Translations under genes and position numbers: made by a program
Shown: piece by piece, positions 1 through 8,490 of the stretch
Layout of the letters: every line of letters begins with the position of its first letter
How positions within the stretch are numbered: the stretch's first letter is position 1
Assembly (NCBI RefSeq): GCF_013394595.1
Contig: NZ_CP053348.1
Location: 3,188,001 to 3,252,000 of the forward strand
Length of the DNA: 64,000 nucleotides
Source: Winogradskyella forsetii
Lineage (GTDB): Bacteria; Bacteroidota; Bacteroidia; Flavobacteriales; Flavobacteriaceae
Direction: 5' to 3'
Notes under the pieces: model-generated
Seen by the model: only the letters and a program-made list of their open reading frames with translations
Database searches by the model: none
What the model was told of the DNA's origin: nothing

Positions 1-598
1 CAGCGGGAAGACTTATTAAATTATTATAGTACAAATCCAAATCAGTTAAATTGTCCAACTGTCCTATTTCGTAAGGCAAAACCTCCAACTCTTTATAACC
101 TAAATATAATTCGGTAATATTTCCGTTTGCATCGGTAGTTACGCCTGTCCAGTTACTTAAGTCCGCATCAGATAATATCCAATCTAGTGTATTATTTGGA
201 TTGGCATTAAAAATCGCCATTAAAACATGACGTTGAGATAATATAGCTTTTACGGTGTAAGTTTCACTTGTACCATCCTCTGCAGTAATGGTATATATAA
301 CAGGTTCTCTAAAATTTTGTGCGCCTTGCGGTGCATAAGACGCATTTGAAGATATTTGTATACTTGGTAAAAGCGCAGTAATTTCTGCACCATCTGGTAG
401 ATTAAAACTAATGGTTTTGTTGACTTCATCAATGTTACCAATAACATTAACATCAAAAGGATTCTCGGACAATAAAAATTGGAAATTGGTTATTTGTTTT
501 TCAGAACTTTGTTGTGGCTCATCAATAGGATTATCTTTACTACAGCCTAATAGCATTCTAAAAACTAGTAATACGCTTAAAAATTTTAATGCTTTCAT
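1..598 (-). CDS. Leucine-rich-repeat surface lipoprotein, C-terminus outside the window (partial)
   Basis: An open frame runs on the minus strand from ATG at 598 off the left edge, at least 199 residues. The N-terminus is a lipoprotein signal with Cys19 in an LLGC lipobox, followed by SKDN. Residues about 33-120 resemble the beta-sandwich repeats (DUF5018-like) of Bacteroidota surface lipoproteins. From about residue 150 leucine-rich repeats begin (ITELYLGYKEL, LTDLDLYYNN). Such proteins are tethered in the outer membrane and usually bind protein or glycan ligands; the ligand here is unknown. The gene is upstream of and co-directional with nothing else visible. The frame is clean but the 3' end is missing, so length and C-terminal domains are unknown. 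Confidence 0.75.
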   Translation of the reverse strand, partial: MKALKFLSVLLVFRMLLGCSKDNPIDEPQQSSEKQITNFQFLLSENPFDVNVIGNIDEVNKTISFNLPDGAEITALLPSIQISSNASYAPQGAQNFREPVIYTITAEDGTSETYTVKAILSQRHVLMAIFNANPNNTLDWILSDADLSNWTGVTTDANGNITELYLGYKELEVLPYEIGQLDNLTDLDLYYNNLISLPA

Positions 599-661
599 GA
601 TATTTAGTTTTTAAATAAATAATTATGATTGCAAGGTAAATGGCAATTTCAGAAAATAATT

Positions 662-702
662 AAGGGCATTCCTTGATTTATATGAAATCAGGGAATACCC
701 TT
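662..702. terminator. Long hairpin between tpiA and the LRR lipoprotein gene
   Basis: An 18-nt arm (662-679) pairs with 685-702 around a 5-nt loop, with 16 of 18 positions complementary. It lies 57 nt beyond the tpiA stop. It lacks a strong T run on the minus strand, so it may be a dispersed palindrome rather than a classical terminator. Confidence 0.45.
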
Positions 703-758
703 ATAATACTAAATAACAACAAAGCCCCTTTGACTGGGATCAAAGTGACATTGTTTAT

Positions 759-1508
759 TTAAAACGCATTTACAATAGCGTAAAAATCTTCCGCCTTAAG
801 TGAAGCTCCACCAATAAGTCCACCATCAACATCTGGTTTTCCGAAAATCTCCTGGGCATTATTTGGCTTCACACTTCCACCATAAAGAATGGAAACAGAA
901 TTGGCTACATCATTACCATATTTATTGGCTAATGTTTTTCTGATGAAGGCATGCATGTCTTGTGCTTGCTCCGGACTTGCAGTTTCGCCTGTGCCTATTG
1001 CCCAAACGGGTTCATAAGCTAAAACTATACTTTTAAAAGCATCTGCTTCTAAATGAAACAGCGCATTTTTTATTTGACTCTCTACAACCGCTTCTTCATT
1101 TCCCGCTTTTCTATCACTTAATTCTTCACCGAAACAGAAAATAGTACGCATATTATTTTCTAATGCAGCATCAACTTTCTTCGCCAATGAATCATCCGTT
1201 TCGTTAAAATAAGCACGTCTTTCGCTATGGCCAAGAATTACGGTTTGTATCCCAATGCTTTTTAGCATGCTCGCGCTAATTTCGCCTGTATAGGCACCAT
1301 TTTCCGCAAAATGCATGTTTTGTGCAATGACTTCTATATCACTATCCCTTAACGTTTGAAAAGCCTGCCAAAGATTGGTGTATGTTGGCGCAATCATTAC
1401 CTCAGCGTCAGATGTTTTTGATTGGTTCTTTAATGCGGTAATTAGCGTTTCGGTCTGCGCCAAATCGTTATTCATTTTCCAGTTTCCTGCTACTATGTTT
1501 TTTCTCAT
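759..1508 (-). CDS. tpiA: Triosephosphate isomerase
   Basis: Interconverts dihydroxyacetone phosphate and glyceraldehyde 3-phosphate in cytosolic glycolysis and gluconeogenesis. The 249-residue protein is normal length for the family. Visible active-site features are Lys11 in GNWKMN, the electrophile His94 in LGHSERR, the catalytic base Glu166 in AYEPVWAIGTG, and the phosphate-gripping loop that follows it; the late YGGSV and GGLIGGASL glycine motifs are also present. I chose the ATG at 1508 because the protein then starts MRKNIVAGNW; a GTG at 1520 would add four residues with no homology. A small hairpin (CCCAC/GTGGG, 1516-1529) sits just upstream of the start. Confidence 0.97.
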   Translation of the reverse strand: MRKNIVAGNWKMNNDLAQTETLITALKNQSKTSDAEVMIAPTYTNLWQAFQTLRDSDIEVIAQNMHFAENGAYTGEISASMLKSIGIQTVILGHSERRAYFNETDDSLAKKVDAALENNMRTIFCFGEELSDRKAGNEEAVVESQIKNALFHLEADAFKSIVLAYEPVWAIGTGETASPEQAQDMHAFIRKTLANKYGNDVANSVSILYGGSVKPNNAQEIFGKPDVDGGLIGGASLKAEDFYAIVNAF

Positions 1509-1781
1509 AATATTGCCCACGAAAGTGGGTATCTTATTTAATTAAACTTCATTTTATCTAAACAACCTTTAAGTTTGTGATATAGAAAAAAATTAAGCAC
1601 AATGACTTACAGGTTAGTACAATTACAAAAATAACATATTTAAGAAGAAAGACGGTTGATAATTGTCATGAATAAATTGAGCCTTTCTTATAACTTTCGG
1701 AATATTCTTCTCCTGTTTTATGAACAAAGTATATTTGTTAATTTCAGTGATCTTAATTAATTATTACACTTTTACTAAGAG

Positions 1782-1801
1782 ATTCCTGCCTTCGCAGGAA
1801 T
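1782..1801. repeat. 20-bp perfect palindrome, copy 1
   Basis: ATTCCTGC (1782-1789), a 4-nt loop and GCAGGAAT (1794-1801) form a perfect 8-bp stem, directly after the permease stop codon. The same arms with a different loop recur at 11924-11943, which marks it as a dispersed palindromic element. The T run at 1801-1805 could let it act as a terminator on the plus strand, but no plus-strand gene ends here. Confidence 0.7.
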
Positions 1802-1803
1802 TT

Positions 1804-2880
1804 TTATGACAACTTCACTCTCGGATCCAGCCAAGCATAAATGACATCCACAAAGATGTTTATAGTGATAAAAACAATCGCTATAACCAAAACGGCTCCC
1901 ATTATTACTGGTAAGTCTAATGTGTTTAAGGCATTAACAATTTCTTTGCCCAAACCATTCCAACCAAAAATATATTCCACAAAAACGGCGCCTGCCAACA
2001 TAGAGGCAAACCAACCGGAAATTGCCGTCACCACAGGATTTAAAGCATTTTTTACCGCATGATTTTTTATGACCTGATAGTCACTCAACCCTTTTGCCCT
2101 TGCGGTTCTAATATAATCTTGGTTCATGACTTCCAACAAAGAGTTTCGCATCAGTTGAATTACAACTGCCAAAGGACGAATCCCTAAAACAATTGCTGGA
2201 AGAATTAAGTTTTTCCATTGAATAGTCATTTTTTCACCAAAGTCATCAAGTTCGTACAAGCTGCCTGTCATTTCCAGATTGGTATATTTGTGTAGTACAA
2301 AACCAAAGAGCCAAGCGAATAAAATCGCGCTAAAAAAAGATGGTACACTCATGCCAAATGTGCTCAGCACTTGAATGGATTTATCAATCCAAGTGTCTTT
2401 GTACAATGCTGAAATGATTCCGAAAATAATACCCAGTACTATAGCGATAAAAATGGCCGAAACTGCTAAAACAAATGTGTTAGGAATCGTTTCTGCTATA
2501 ACCTCTGTGACTTTCTTTCCTTGCTTCGTGAAGGATTCACGCAAATAAGGCAATTTTAAAACTGTAGTTGTGTTTCCTTTTGTAAAAAGTTCCGATGCTG
2601 CATATTTATTCGGACTTAAATACGTATAATCTTTTGGTGTATTGGAATGAAATGAAATTGGCGATAAATCATTTAAATAATATAAAAATTGGGTGCCTAT
2701 GGGTTTATCGAATCCGTATTTCTGTTTTACGGCTTGTACTTGTTCGGCCGTTTGATTTTGACCCAACATCATTTTTGCAGGATCACCAGGCAGAATGGTA
2801 AATAAAAAGAAAATAACGGTAATGACACCGACTAGAGTGATAAAGGCGTATCCCAGTTTATTTAAAAGGTATCTTATCAA
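1804..2880 (-). CDS. OppB/DppB-type ABC transporter permease
   Basis: A 358-residue inner-membrane permease of the peptide/nickel (OppB/DppB) family. It starts with the typical first helix (MIRYLLNKLGYAFITLVGVITVIFFLF) followed by LPGDPA. A long periplasmic segment occupies about residues 60-125. The EAA loop that contacts the ATPase is seen in the stretch RTARAKGLSDYQVIKNHA, and the C-terminal FGWNGLGK and LDPRVKL motifs are intact. No ATPase or substrate-binding gene lies nearby, so its partners must be encoded elsewhere. Substrate cannot be told from the sequence. In related genomes this permease often sits between tpiA and the DoxX/DUF1599 pair, as here. Confidence 0.9.
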   Translation of the reverse strand: MIRYLLNKLGYAFITLVGVITVIFFLFTILPGDPAKMMLGQNQTAEQVQAVKQKYGFDKPIGTQFLYYLNDLSPISFHSNTPKDYTYLSPNKYAASELFTKGNTTTVLKLPYLRESFTKQGKKVTEVIAETIPNTFVLAVSAIFIAIVLGIIFGIISALYKDTWIDKSIQVLSTFGMSVPSFFSAILFAWLFGFVLHKYTNLEMTGSLYELDDFGEKMTIQWKNLILPAIVLGIRPLAVVIQLMRNSLLEVMNQDYIRTARAKGLSDYQVIKNHAVKNALNPVVTAISGWFASMLAGAVFVEYIFGWNGLGKEIVNALNTLDLPVIMGAVLVIAIVFITINIFVDVIYAWLDPRVKLS

Positions 2881-3206
2881 TTAAATGTTGGTTTTATTAA
2901 ATTCCAAAAAAACTCCAAATTCTCATCTTCGTGTTCAGCTCCAATTTCAATTTCAAAACGTTGTTACACAAAGTGCCACAAAGATGTGTCCTAAGAAGGA
3001 ATTTCAAGATAAAAAAATGTTAAAGCAAAGTAGCACAATTTGTCCCATTTTTATTGGAAAAGAAAACACAAAGCCTCACAAAAGGATGCTCTTAACTAAA
3101 ATTCCAAATTTTCGTTTTCATCTTCATCATCATTATCAACATATTGTCAGAGTTCAATTTTAATCCTACTTTTTCTTTATACCAAAACTGAGACTGAGAC
3201 TATAAA
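2881..3206. other. Gene-free interval
   Basis: This 326-nt interval holds only A/T-rich, weakly repetitive text (recurring ATTCCAAA and CACAAAG units). A 92-codon plus-strand frame here (2885-3163) has no recognisable domain or signal peptide and appears to be non-coding. Confidence 0.6.
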
Positions 3207-4301
3207 CTAAAGATCAATATCTTCAATATCATTCCAATGCGCCTTTTGTGTTATAGTCCCTTTCTCCAAAACCACAATGCCAGGATTAGAACGGACAATA
3301 GTTTTTAGGACTTTTTCATCACACAGATAAAAATCGAAATTCAGATCGTAGGTGGCCTTTAATTGCGATTTATCACTAGGTCCTGAGGATGTTAAGCCAA
3401 TCACCGTGTAGCCTTTCTTTAAGGCTTGGTCAGTAAACGATTTCAGCTTTGCTACACCTTCGGCTTCGGCTTTGGGAATGCTATACATGGTAATCATCAC
3501 TAAATTATCTTTTTCCAAGAAATAATCAGTCAATTCTTCATCGTCAGATTCTATAGTGAAATCTTGGATTGGTGGGATATAACCTTCATCTATAAGTTTT
3601 GTTTCCACACCAACATACTCTCCCTCTACTTTTGGGTAACTTCCGTTGGTTACAAATTCTTGTTCTTCGCCATTGACCATAAACGTCCACGTATATTCTG
3701 AAACTGGCTTTGGCGCATCCTCTGGAATTACCATACCTTCCTGAATATTGGCTCCAATCTTATAGGCCCTAAAATCTATAGCAGGCAAATGCATTAGCAC
3801 ATGATAGCCAAACCATAACGACAAAATAAAACTCAATAATGCGATTGCAGTTGTTGGTAATTTTGAAAAAAGAGGTTTGATATGTTTCATTCCGAAGAAC
3901 AAAATCAAAATAAGCACCAATAAAATGACATCTTTTGTGAAGCTTTCCCATGGTGTTAATTTTAAAGCATCGCCAAAGCAGCCACAATCTTTTACTTTAT
4001 CGAAATAAGCTGAATAGAAGGTTAGAAACGTGAAGAATACAATCATTAACAACAAGCTCCAAACCGTAAATTTAGGTTTGTAACCAATCAATAAAAACAC
4101 ACCTAACACCACTTCAAACACCACAACGATTACTGAAATACCTAAGGCGTATGGGATCAAAAATTCGAGATTCAATACATCGGCACCAAAGTATTCTTGA
4201 AGTTTGTATGAAAAGCCTAGTGGATCATTCAGTTTTATAAATCCTGAAATGATAAAAAGAATTCCTGTAAAGATTCTACTTAATTGTACTATGTATTTCA
4301 T
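3207..4301 (-). CDS. BT_3928-type protein: DoxX/MauE membrane domain plus thioredoxin-like domain
   Basis: The 364-residue protein has about five membrane segments in the first 175 residues (starting at residues 3, 45, 78, 122 and 148). The MauE/DoxX-type signature DCGCFGD lies between segments 3 and 4. The C-terminal half (about 245-364) looks like a thioredoxin fold (LVMITMYSIP, GYTVIGLTSS, NPGIVVLEKG) but has no CxxC pair, so it is unlikely to be a thiol oxidoreductase by itself. The family is conserved in Bacteroidota next to DUF1599 and tpiA. Its biochemical role is not established; a part in envelope redox chemistry is inference. It starts 6 nt after the DUF1599 stop, so the two are co-transcribed. 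Confidence 0.85.
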   Translation of the reverse strand: MKYIVQLSRIFTGILFIISGFIKLNDPLGFSYKLQEYFGADVLNLEFLIPYALGISVIVVVFEVVLGVFLLIGYKPKFTVWSLLLMIVFFTFLTFYSAYFDKVKDCGCFGDALKLTPWESFTKDVILLVLILILFFGMKHIKPLFSKLPTTAIALLSFILSLWFGYHVLMHLPAIDFRAYKIGANIQEGMVIPEDAPKPVSEYTWTFMVNGEEQEFVTNGSYPKVEGEYVGVETKLIDEGYIPPIQDFTIESDDEELTDYFLEKDNLVMITMYSIPKAEAEGVAKLKSFTDQALKKGYTVIGLTSSGPSDKSQLKATYDLNFDFYLCDEKVLKTIVRSNPGIVVLEKGTITQKAHWNDIEDIDL

Positions 4302-4307
4302 AAAATT

Positions 4308-4850
4308 TTATTTGCTTTCTCCCAAGTGAATCATAGCAAAAACCGAATAATTAATCATATCCTGATAATTGGCGTCAATACCTTCGCTTACTATGGTTTT
4401 TCCTGCGTTGTCCTCAATTTGCTTTACTCTTAATAATTTTTGCAAAATCAAATCAGTCAAAGAACTGACACGCATATCTCGCCAAGCTTCACCATAATCG
4501 TGATTCTTATCCAACATTAATTGTTTTGTGATTGCTATTTTTTCGTCATATAATTCAGTAGCCTCTTCCGTGTTTAAATCGGGTTGCTCCACCACACCTT
4601 TTTCTAACTGGATCAGCGCCATTATACAATAATTGATGATTCCGATGAACTCGCTGACTTCCCCTTCATCTACTTTCCGAACCGCATTTTGTTGTAATCC
4701 TCGTATGCGCTGCGCCTTTATAAAGATCTGATCGGTTAACGATGGTAATCTCAAAATTCGCCATGCACTGCCATAATCACTCATTTTATTGACAAAAAGG
4801 GCTCTGCATTTGGCGATAACCGCATCGTATTGTTTTGAAGTGTCTTGCAT
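4308..4850 (-). CDS. DUF1599 domain protein
   Basis: This 180-residue protein consists of two tandem copies of one helical unit. The shared core is NKMSDYGSAWRILRLPSLTDQI in copy 1 (residues about 20-42) and KNHDYGEAWRDMRVSSLTDLI in copy 2 (about 112-133), each followed by a K-x-x-R helix and an INY-MALIQLE type segment. This duplication is characteristic of DUF1599. Some work links the family to nucleotide-related enzymes, but no activity is proven. The gene is divergent from folP across 246 nt and precedes the DoxX/MauE gene by 6 nt. Confidence 0.88.
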   Translation of the reverse strand: MQDTSKQYDAVIAKCRALFVNKMSDYGSAWRILRLPSLTDQIFIKAQRIRGLQQNAVRKVDEGEVSEFIGIINYCIMALIQLEKGVVEQPDLNTEEATELYDEKIAITKQLMLDKNHDYGEAWRDMRVSSLTDLILQKLLRVKQIEDNAGKTIVSEGIDANYQDMINYSVFAMIHLGESK

Positions 4851-5042
4851 GGATCAAAAATTAGCTTCTTGTAAGTCAGTTAAAAGTTTTGGTTTAAAAA
4901 GAACTTTTACATACCTAAAGCCCTTTATACTAAAATCTCGATTATCGAGTAAATTTTGCGTAAATTTCGCTTATTTAGTTCAAAGTTCAAAGTTCAGCGT
5001 TCAATGATTTGAAATCAGCTTTAAAGTTTGGGAATATGTTAA

Positions 5043-5050
5043 TAACTTTG
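5043..5050 (+). promoter_or_regulatory. Candidate -7 box upstream of folP
   Basis: TAACTTTG matches the Bacteroidota -7 consensus TANNTTTG and lies 47 nt before the folP ATG. No convincing TTG is present at the usual 17-23 nt spacing upstream, so the call is weak. Confidence 0.35.
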
Positions 5051-5096
5051 AACTTTAATTCTATCTAAAAGCTTACCGTTTTCGCGGCAAATAAAT

Positions 5097-5921
5097 ATGA
5101 CCATAAACTGCAAAGGCAAATTAATCGATCTATCCACACCAAAAGTGATGGGAATTCTTAATGTGACTCCAGATTCATTTTTTGATGGTGGAAAGTACAA
5201 GGATGAGTCTGAGATTTTGCATCAGGTTGAATCGATGCTGAATGATGGTGCCACGTTTATTGATATTGGTGGTTACAGTTCCAGACCAAATGCTGATGAT
5301 GTTAGTGAAGCCGAAGAACTGAACCGTGTTTTACCTGTTGTAGAATTAATTTTGACGCATTTTCCTAAGACTTTAATTTCTATTGATACATTTAGAAGCG
5401 AAGTCGCTAAGCGAAGTATTGAAGTTGGTGCAGCCTTAATCAATGATATTTCTGCCGGAAAATTGGACGACAACATGCTTTCTACTATTGGAAAATTAGG
5501 TGTGCCTTACATTATGATGCACATGAAAGGCAATCCAAAAACAATGCAACAACAAACGCACTACCAGGATTTAGTTAAAGAGATTATCGCTTATTTTGCG
5601 GAACGTATTGCAGTTGCACACCAAAAAAAAATCAACGATATCATTATCGATCCTGGTTTCGGATTTGCTAAAACCACAGCTCAGAATTTTGAATTGCTGA
5701 ATACATTAGAATTACTGCAACTTACGGACAAACCCATTTTAGCTGGTGTGTCTAGAAAATCGATGATTTATAAAACTTTAAATTCCAATTCCGAAAATGC
5801 CCTCAACGGAACAACTGCCTTACACATGGTCGCCTTAGAAAAAGGCGCAAAAATCTTACGCGCTCACGATGTGAAGGAAGCAATGGAATGTGTCACACTT
5901 TATAATCGATTAAAGACTTAG
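5097..5921 (+). CDS. folP: Dihydropteroate synthase
   Basis: Condenses 6-hydroxymethyl-7,8-dihydropterin diphosphate with p-aminobenzoate in folate synthesis; it is the target of sulfonamides. The protein has 274 residues, normal for the family. Motifs in order are MGILNVTPDSF (residues 18-28), the SIDTFRSEVA strand, the NDISAG pterin-binding strand, DPGFGFAKT, and GVSRKSMIY with the substrate-contacting Ser-Arg-Lys. The start is ATG at 5097, giving MTINCKGKLIDLS. The TAG stop falls inside a palindromic element (5914-5946). folP followed by cdaA is a common Bacteroidota gene order; here a lipoprotein gene is interposed. Confidence 0.97.
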   Translation: MTINCKGKLIDLSTPKVMGILNVTPDSFFDGGKYKDESEILHQVESMLNDGATFIDIGGYSSRPNADDVSEAEELNRVLPVVELILTHFPKTLISIDTFRSEVAKRSIEVGAALINDISAGKLDDNMLSTIGKLGVPYIMMHMKGNPKTMQQQTHYQDLVKEIIAYFAERIAVAHQKKINDIIIDPGFGFAKTTAQNFELLNTLELLQLTDKPILAGVSRKSMIYKTLNSNSENALNGTTALHMVALEKGAKILRAHDVKEAMECVTLYNRLKT

Positions 5922-5946
5922 CAGGTTTCCAAAACCTAGCAGGTCT
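5914..5946. repeat. Palindrome covering the folP stop codon
   Basis: AGAC ... AGGTTT (5914-5928) is followed by CCA and AAACCT ... GGTCT (ending 5946). The inner 6-bp and outer 4-bp stems pair; the 5 nt between them do not. The folP TAG (5919-5921) lies inside the left arm. No T run follows, so it looks like an inserted palindromic repeat rather than a terminator. Confidence 0.5.
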
Positions 5947-5971
5947 TATATATGAAACTTTTAAACATATT

Positions 5972-6652
5972 ATGCGATACATTTTTATCCTCCTTATTTT
6001 AGGTTGCTTAAGCTGCAACAACGAACGTGTTTTACAATTACCGGAAATTGAAAATGCAGAAGTCACAGAAGTTTTAGACGTGTCTCCTGCTTATATCTTT
6101 TACGATGAAACGCAACCTGATTCCACCTTATTAAATCGAAAAAACCTCATCACCACCACCAATTGGTTGGTTAATGTCGATAAACGCTTAACGTTGAGAC
6201 AAGCCATTCCGCATATTCAATTTTTACAGGATAAGAAGCGAAATGCAGAAATGCACAAGAATGAAGATGCGAAGAATTATTTTACTTGTAATGATGTTAG
6301 CATTGGGAATTTGGGGTTTTTGGAGTTTACGGATGTGAATTATATTACTGATATTAATTCTTACTTTGAAGAGGATCCTAATGATTCAAAAACAGTAAAT
6401 ATTCATTTCTTCTCAAATGGTTTTTTTAATGTTTCAGAAGTATTTAGCAACTTCGAAACTAAAGTCGAAACATTAGCAATAGATACCAATTTTAATTATG
6501 ATTATTTTGAATCATATAGAAATGAAAAGAACAAAATCTATTTGTCTTTTGATAATAGATTAACCTTTCAAAATTATATTGACTTGAAATACAAACTGAT
6601 CAACTTCACGAATGAAATGACAGAAATAAGCAATGATGAATTCATTTATTAA
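5972..6652 (+). CDS. Hypothetical lipoprotein
   Basis: A 226-residue protein with a short lipoprotein signal (MRYIFILLILGCLSCNN). Cys12 or Cys15 could be the acylated residue; Cys15, followed by NNE, is the more likely. The rest is soluble and acidic with no recognisable domain. It lies between folP and cdaA on the same strand, 50 nt after folP, and may be carried on the folP transcript. Probably anchored in the cell envelope; function unknown. Confidence 0.75.
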   Translation: MRYIFILLILGCLSCNNERVLQLPEIENAEVTEVLDVSPAYIFYDETQPDSTLLNRKNLITTTNWLVNVDKRLTLRQAIPHIQFLQDKKRNAEMHKNEDAKNYFTCNDVSIGNLGFLEFTDVNYITDINSYFEEDPNDSKTVNIHFFSNGFFNVSEVFSNFETKVETLAIDTNFNYDYFESYRNEKNKIYLSFDNRLTFQNYIDLKYKLINFTNEMTEISNDEFIY

Positions 6653-6685
6653 ATAAGAAAGTTAAATAACTAAACAATTTGAAAA

Positions 6686-6832
6686 ACACCCCTAAAGTCC
6701 CCTCAAGAGGACAATCGTTCTAATAAACTTTATAGGATTATGATAAAAATTTAATTTCAGGGTGAACAATATAGTTTCGGTTTATACAATTCTTTTTCTG
6801 GAAATTGAACACTTTGGGGACTTTAGCGGTGT
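6686..6832. repeat. MITE-like element with 17-bp terminal inverted repeats
   Basis: The 17 nt at 6686-6702 are the inverse of 6816-6832 with one mismatch (ACACCCCTAAAGTCCCC against ACACCGCTAAAGTCCCC). The 113 nt between them contain no open frame of note. It fills the gap between the lipoprotein gene and cdaA. The structure suggests a small non-autonomous insertion; no target duplication was identified. Confidence 0.55.
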
Positions 6833-6925
6833 GAATTTTTAATAATCAATAGAACTGTGACAACAATTATACTTTTTTCTTCCCTACTAAACATAAATTC
6901 TTAAATTAGCAAAAAGACCGACCAT

Positions 6926-7708
6926 TTGGAAAACTTACAACTTTGGGATTTTAGATTTATAGACTTTGTGGACGTCTTCCTTGTGGCCATTCTACTCTAT
7001 TATATCTACAAACTTGTAAAAGGAACGGTTGCCATCAATATTTTTATTGGAATCCTTATCATCTATTTTGCATGGCGCTTAACGGATTACCTCAACATGC
7101 AGATGCTTTACAGCATTTTTGATGGATTTATGAAAGTCGGAATTATTGCTTTGATAGTCGTCTTTCAACCTGAAATCAGAAAGTTTCTTTTAATGGTAGG
7201 TTCAACCAATATCGGTGGAAAACGTAATCTTTTCAAAAACTTTAAGTTCCTGAAAAATGACGACCAAACCTCAACTGATGTGGACGCCATTATCAATGCA
7301 TGCAATAAAATGGGATCATCAAACACTGGCGCTTTAATCGTCATTGAGCGTAACAACAATTTAGATTTTTTAACGAGTACAGGAGATGAAATGAATATTT
7401 TGGTTTCTCAACCTATTATAGAAAGCATCTTTTTTAAAAATAGTCCTTTGCATGATGGCGCCGCAATCATAGACAAGAATATTGTAAAAGCAACACGAGT
7501 CATTCTTCCTGTAAATAATGAAAAAAATATCCCAGAACGTTTTGGTTTACGACACAGAGCCGCTATTGGCATAACCGAAAAAACAGATGCTTTGGCACTT
7601 TGTGTGAGTGAAGAAACAGGACAGATTTCTTACATAAAAAATGGCGAGTTCGAAATGTTCAATGACACCGGTGAACTCATTCAAAAAATCAAGGAAGATC
7701 TAGGCTAG
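6926..7708 (+). CDS. cdaA: Diadenylate cyclase (CdaA/DacA type)
   Basis: Makes cyclic di-AMP from two ATP. The 260-residue protein has three N-terminal membrane segments (about 12-30, 37-53, 65-82) followed by a cytosolic DAC domain. The signature motifs of the DAC family are present: DGA at 177-179 and RHR at 209-211, within LHDGAAII and GLRHRAA. The start is TTG at 6926 (MENLQLWDF). No in-frame ATG exists near it, and the first downstream ATG would remove the first two membrane helices. The TAG stop overlaps the GTG start of the next gene by one base, which implies translational coupling to the DUF3667 pair. Confidence 0.94.
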   Translation: MENLQLWDFRFIDFVDVFLVAILLYYIYKLVKGTVAINIFIGILIIYFAWRLTDYLNMQMLYSIFDGFMKVGIIALIVVFQPEIRKFLLMVGSTNIGGKRNLFKNFKFLKNDDQTSTDVDAIINACNKMGSSNTGALIVIERNNNLDFLTSTGDEMNILVSQPIIESIFFKNSPLHDGAAIIDKNIVKATRVILPVNNEKNIPERFGLRHRAAIGITEKTDALALCVSEETGQISYIKNGEFEMFNDTGELIQKIKEDLG

Positions 7709-8490
7709 TGCATTGTAAAAACTGTAATAATTCACTTAGAGATTCACAAAAATTTTGTGATGAATGTGGTGCGAAAGTGATTCAAAATCGACTAAAGCCA
7801 AGAGTCTTGGCACAGCAAGTGAATGAACAGTTTATATCTATAGACAATAAATTCTTGCGTACATTTATCGATCTCTTTAAAAAACCTGAAGCCGTCATAA
7901 TAGGCTATATTGATGGTACCCGTAAAAAGTATATTGATGTTTTGCAATATTTTGCTATATCACTGACTTTAGCTGGTATTCAAGTATTTTTAATGACTAC
8001 TTTTTTCAAAGAAGCACTGGATTTTAGTTCAGGTTTTGCTGAAGGGTTTAATACCACTGCACCAAAAACCGATAATCCGTTTACCAATCTCAACTTAGGT
8101 GACTTAACCAAGTATCAAAGTTTAATATACATTTTTACTGTTCCATTTTCTGCTTTTGGAACTTGGCTTACCTATTATTTATTGGGCGAAAGAACTTATA
8201 ATTTTACAGAGCATTTAGTAATCAACTTATACTATTATGCTCAATATATTATTATTACAGCTGTTTTAAGTATTCTCTTTTTGCTATTTAGGTTAGATTA
8301 TCTTATAGTTTCAACCTTAGTTACCATTCCTACAATTGTGTATTTATTTTATGTTCTTAAACGCATTTTTAAAAATACCTTTTGGGAAACATTTGCACGT
8401 TTTTTAATTGTGATGGTGATCTATGTCTTTTCAATGTTTATAATTATGATATTCGCTATAATAATAGTTCTCATTTCCAAACAGTTATAA
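7708..8490 (+). CDS. DUF3667 zinc-ribbon membrane protein, copy A
   Basis: The 260-residue protein begins with a zinc ribbon (Cys3-x2-Cys6 ... Cys17-x2-Cys20-Gly) and continues into a DUF3667-like segment (residues about 45-75, KKPEAVIIGYIDGTRKKY). At least four membrane helices follow (about 83-105, 138-158, 175-200, 225-255). It starts at GTG 7708, sharing one base with the cdaA stop, and ends sharing one base with the ATG of its paralogue. Function is unknown. The tight coupling to cdaA suggests, but does not show, a role connected with c-di-AMP. Confidence 0.82.
   Translation: MHCKNCNNSLRDSQKFCDECGAKVIQNRLKPRVLAQQVNEQFISIDNKFLRTFIDLFKKPEAVIIGYIDGTRKKYIDVLQYFAISLTLAGIQVFLMTTFFKEALDFSSGFAEGFNTTAPKTDNPFTNLNLGDLTKYQSLIYIFTVPFSAFGTWLTYYLLGERTYNFTEHLVINLYYYAQYIIITAVLSILFLLFRLDYLIVSTLVTIPTIVYLFYVLKRIFKNTFWETFARFLIVMVIYVFSMFIIMIFAIIIVLISKQL

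Noticed and set aside
2885-3163. 92-codon plus-strand frame
   Set aside because: Low-complexity, no signal, domain or plausible promoter; lies in a repetitive A/T-rich spacer.
8382-8489. N-terminal extension of DUF3667 copy B
   Set aside because: It is the out-of-frame reading of copy A; the ATG at 8490 aligns the zinc ribbons and overlaps the upstream stop by one base.
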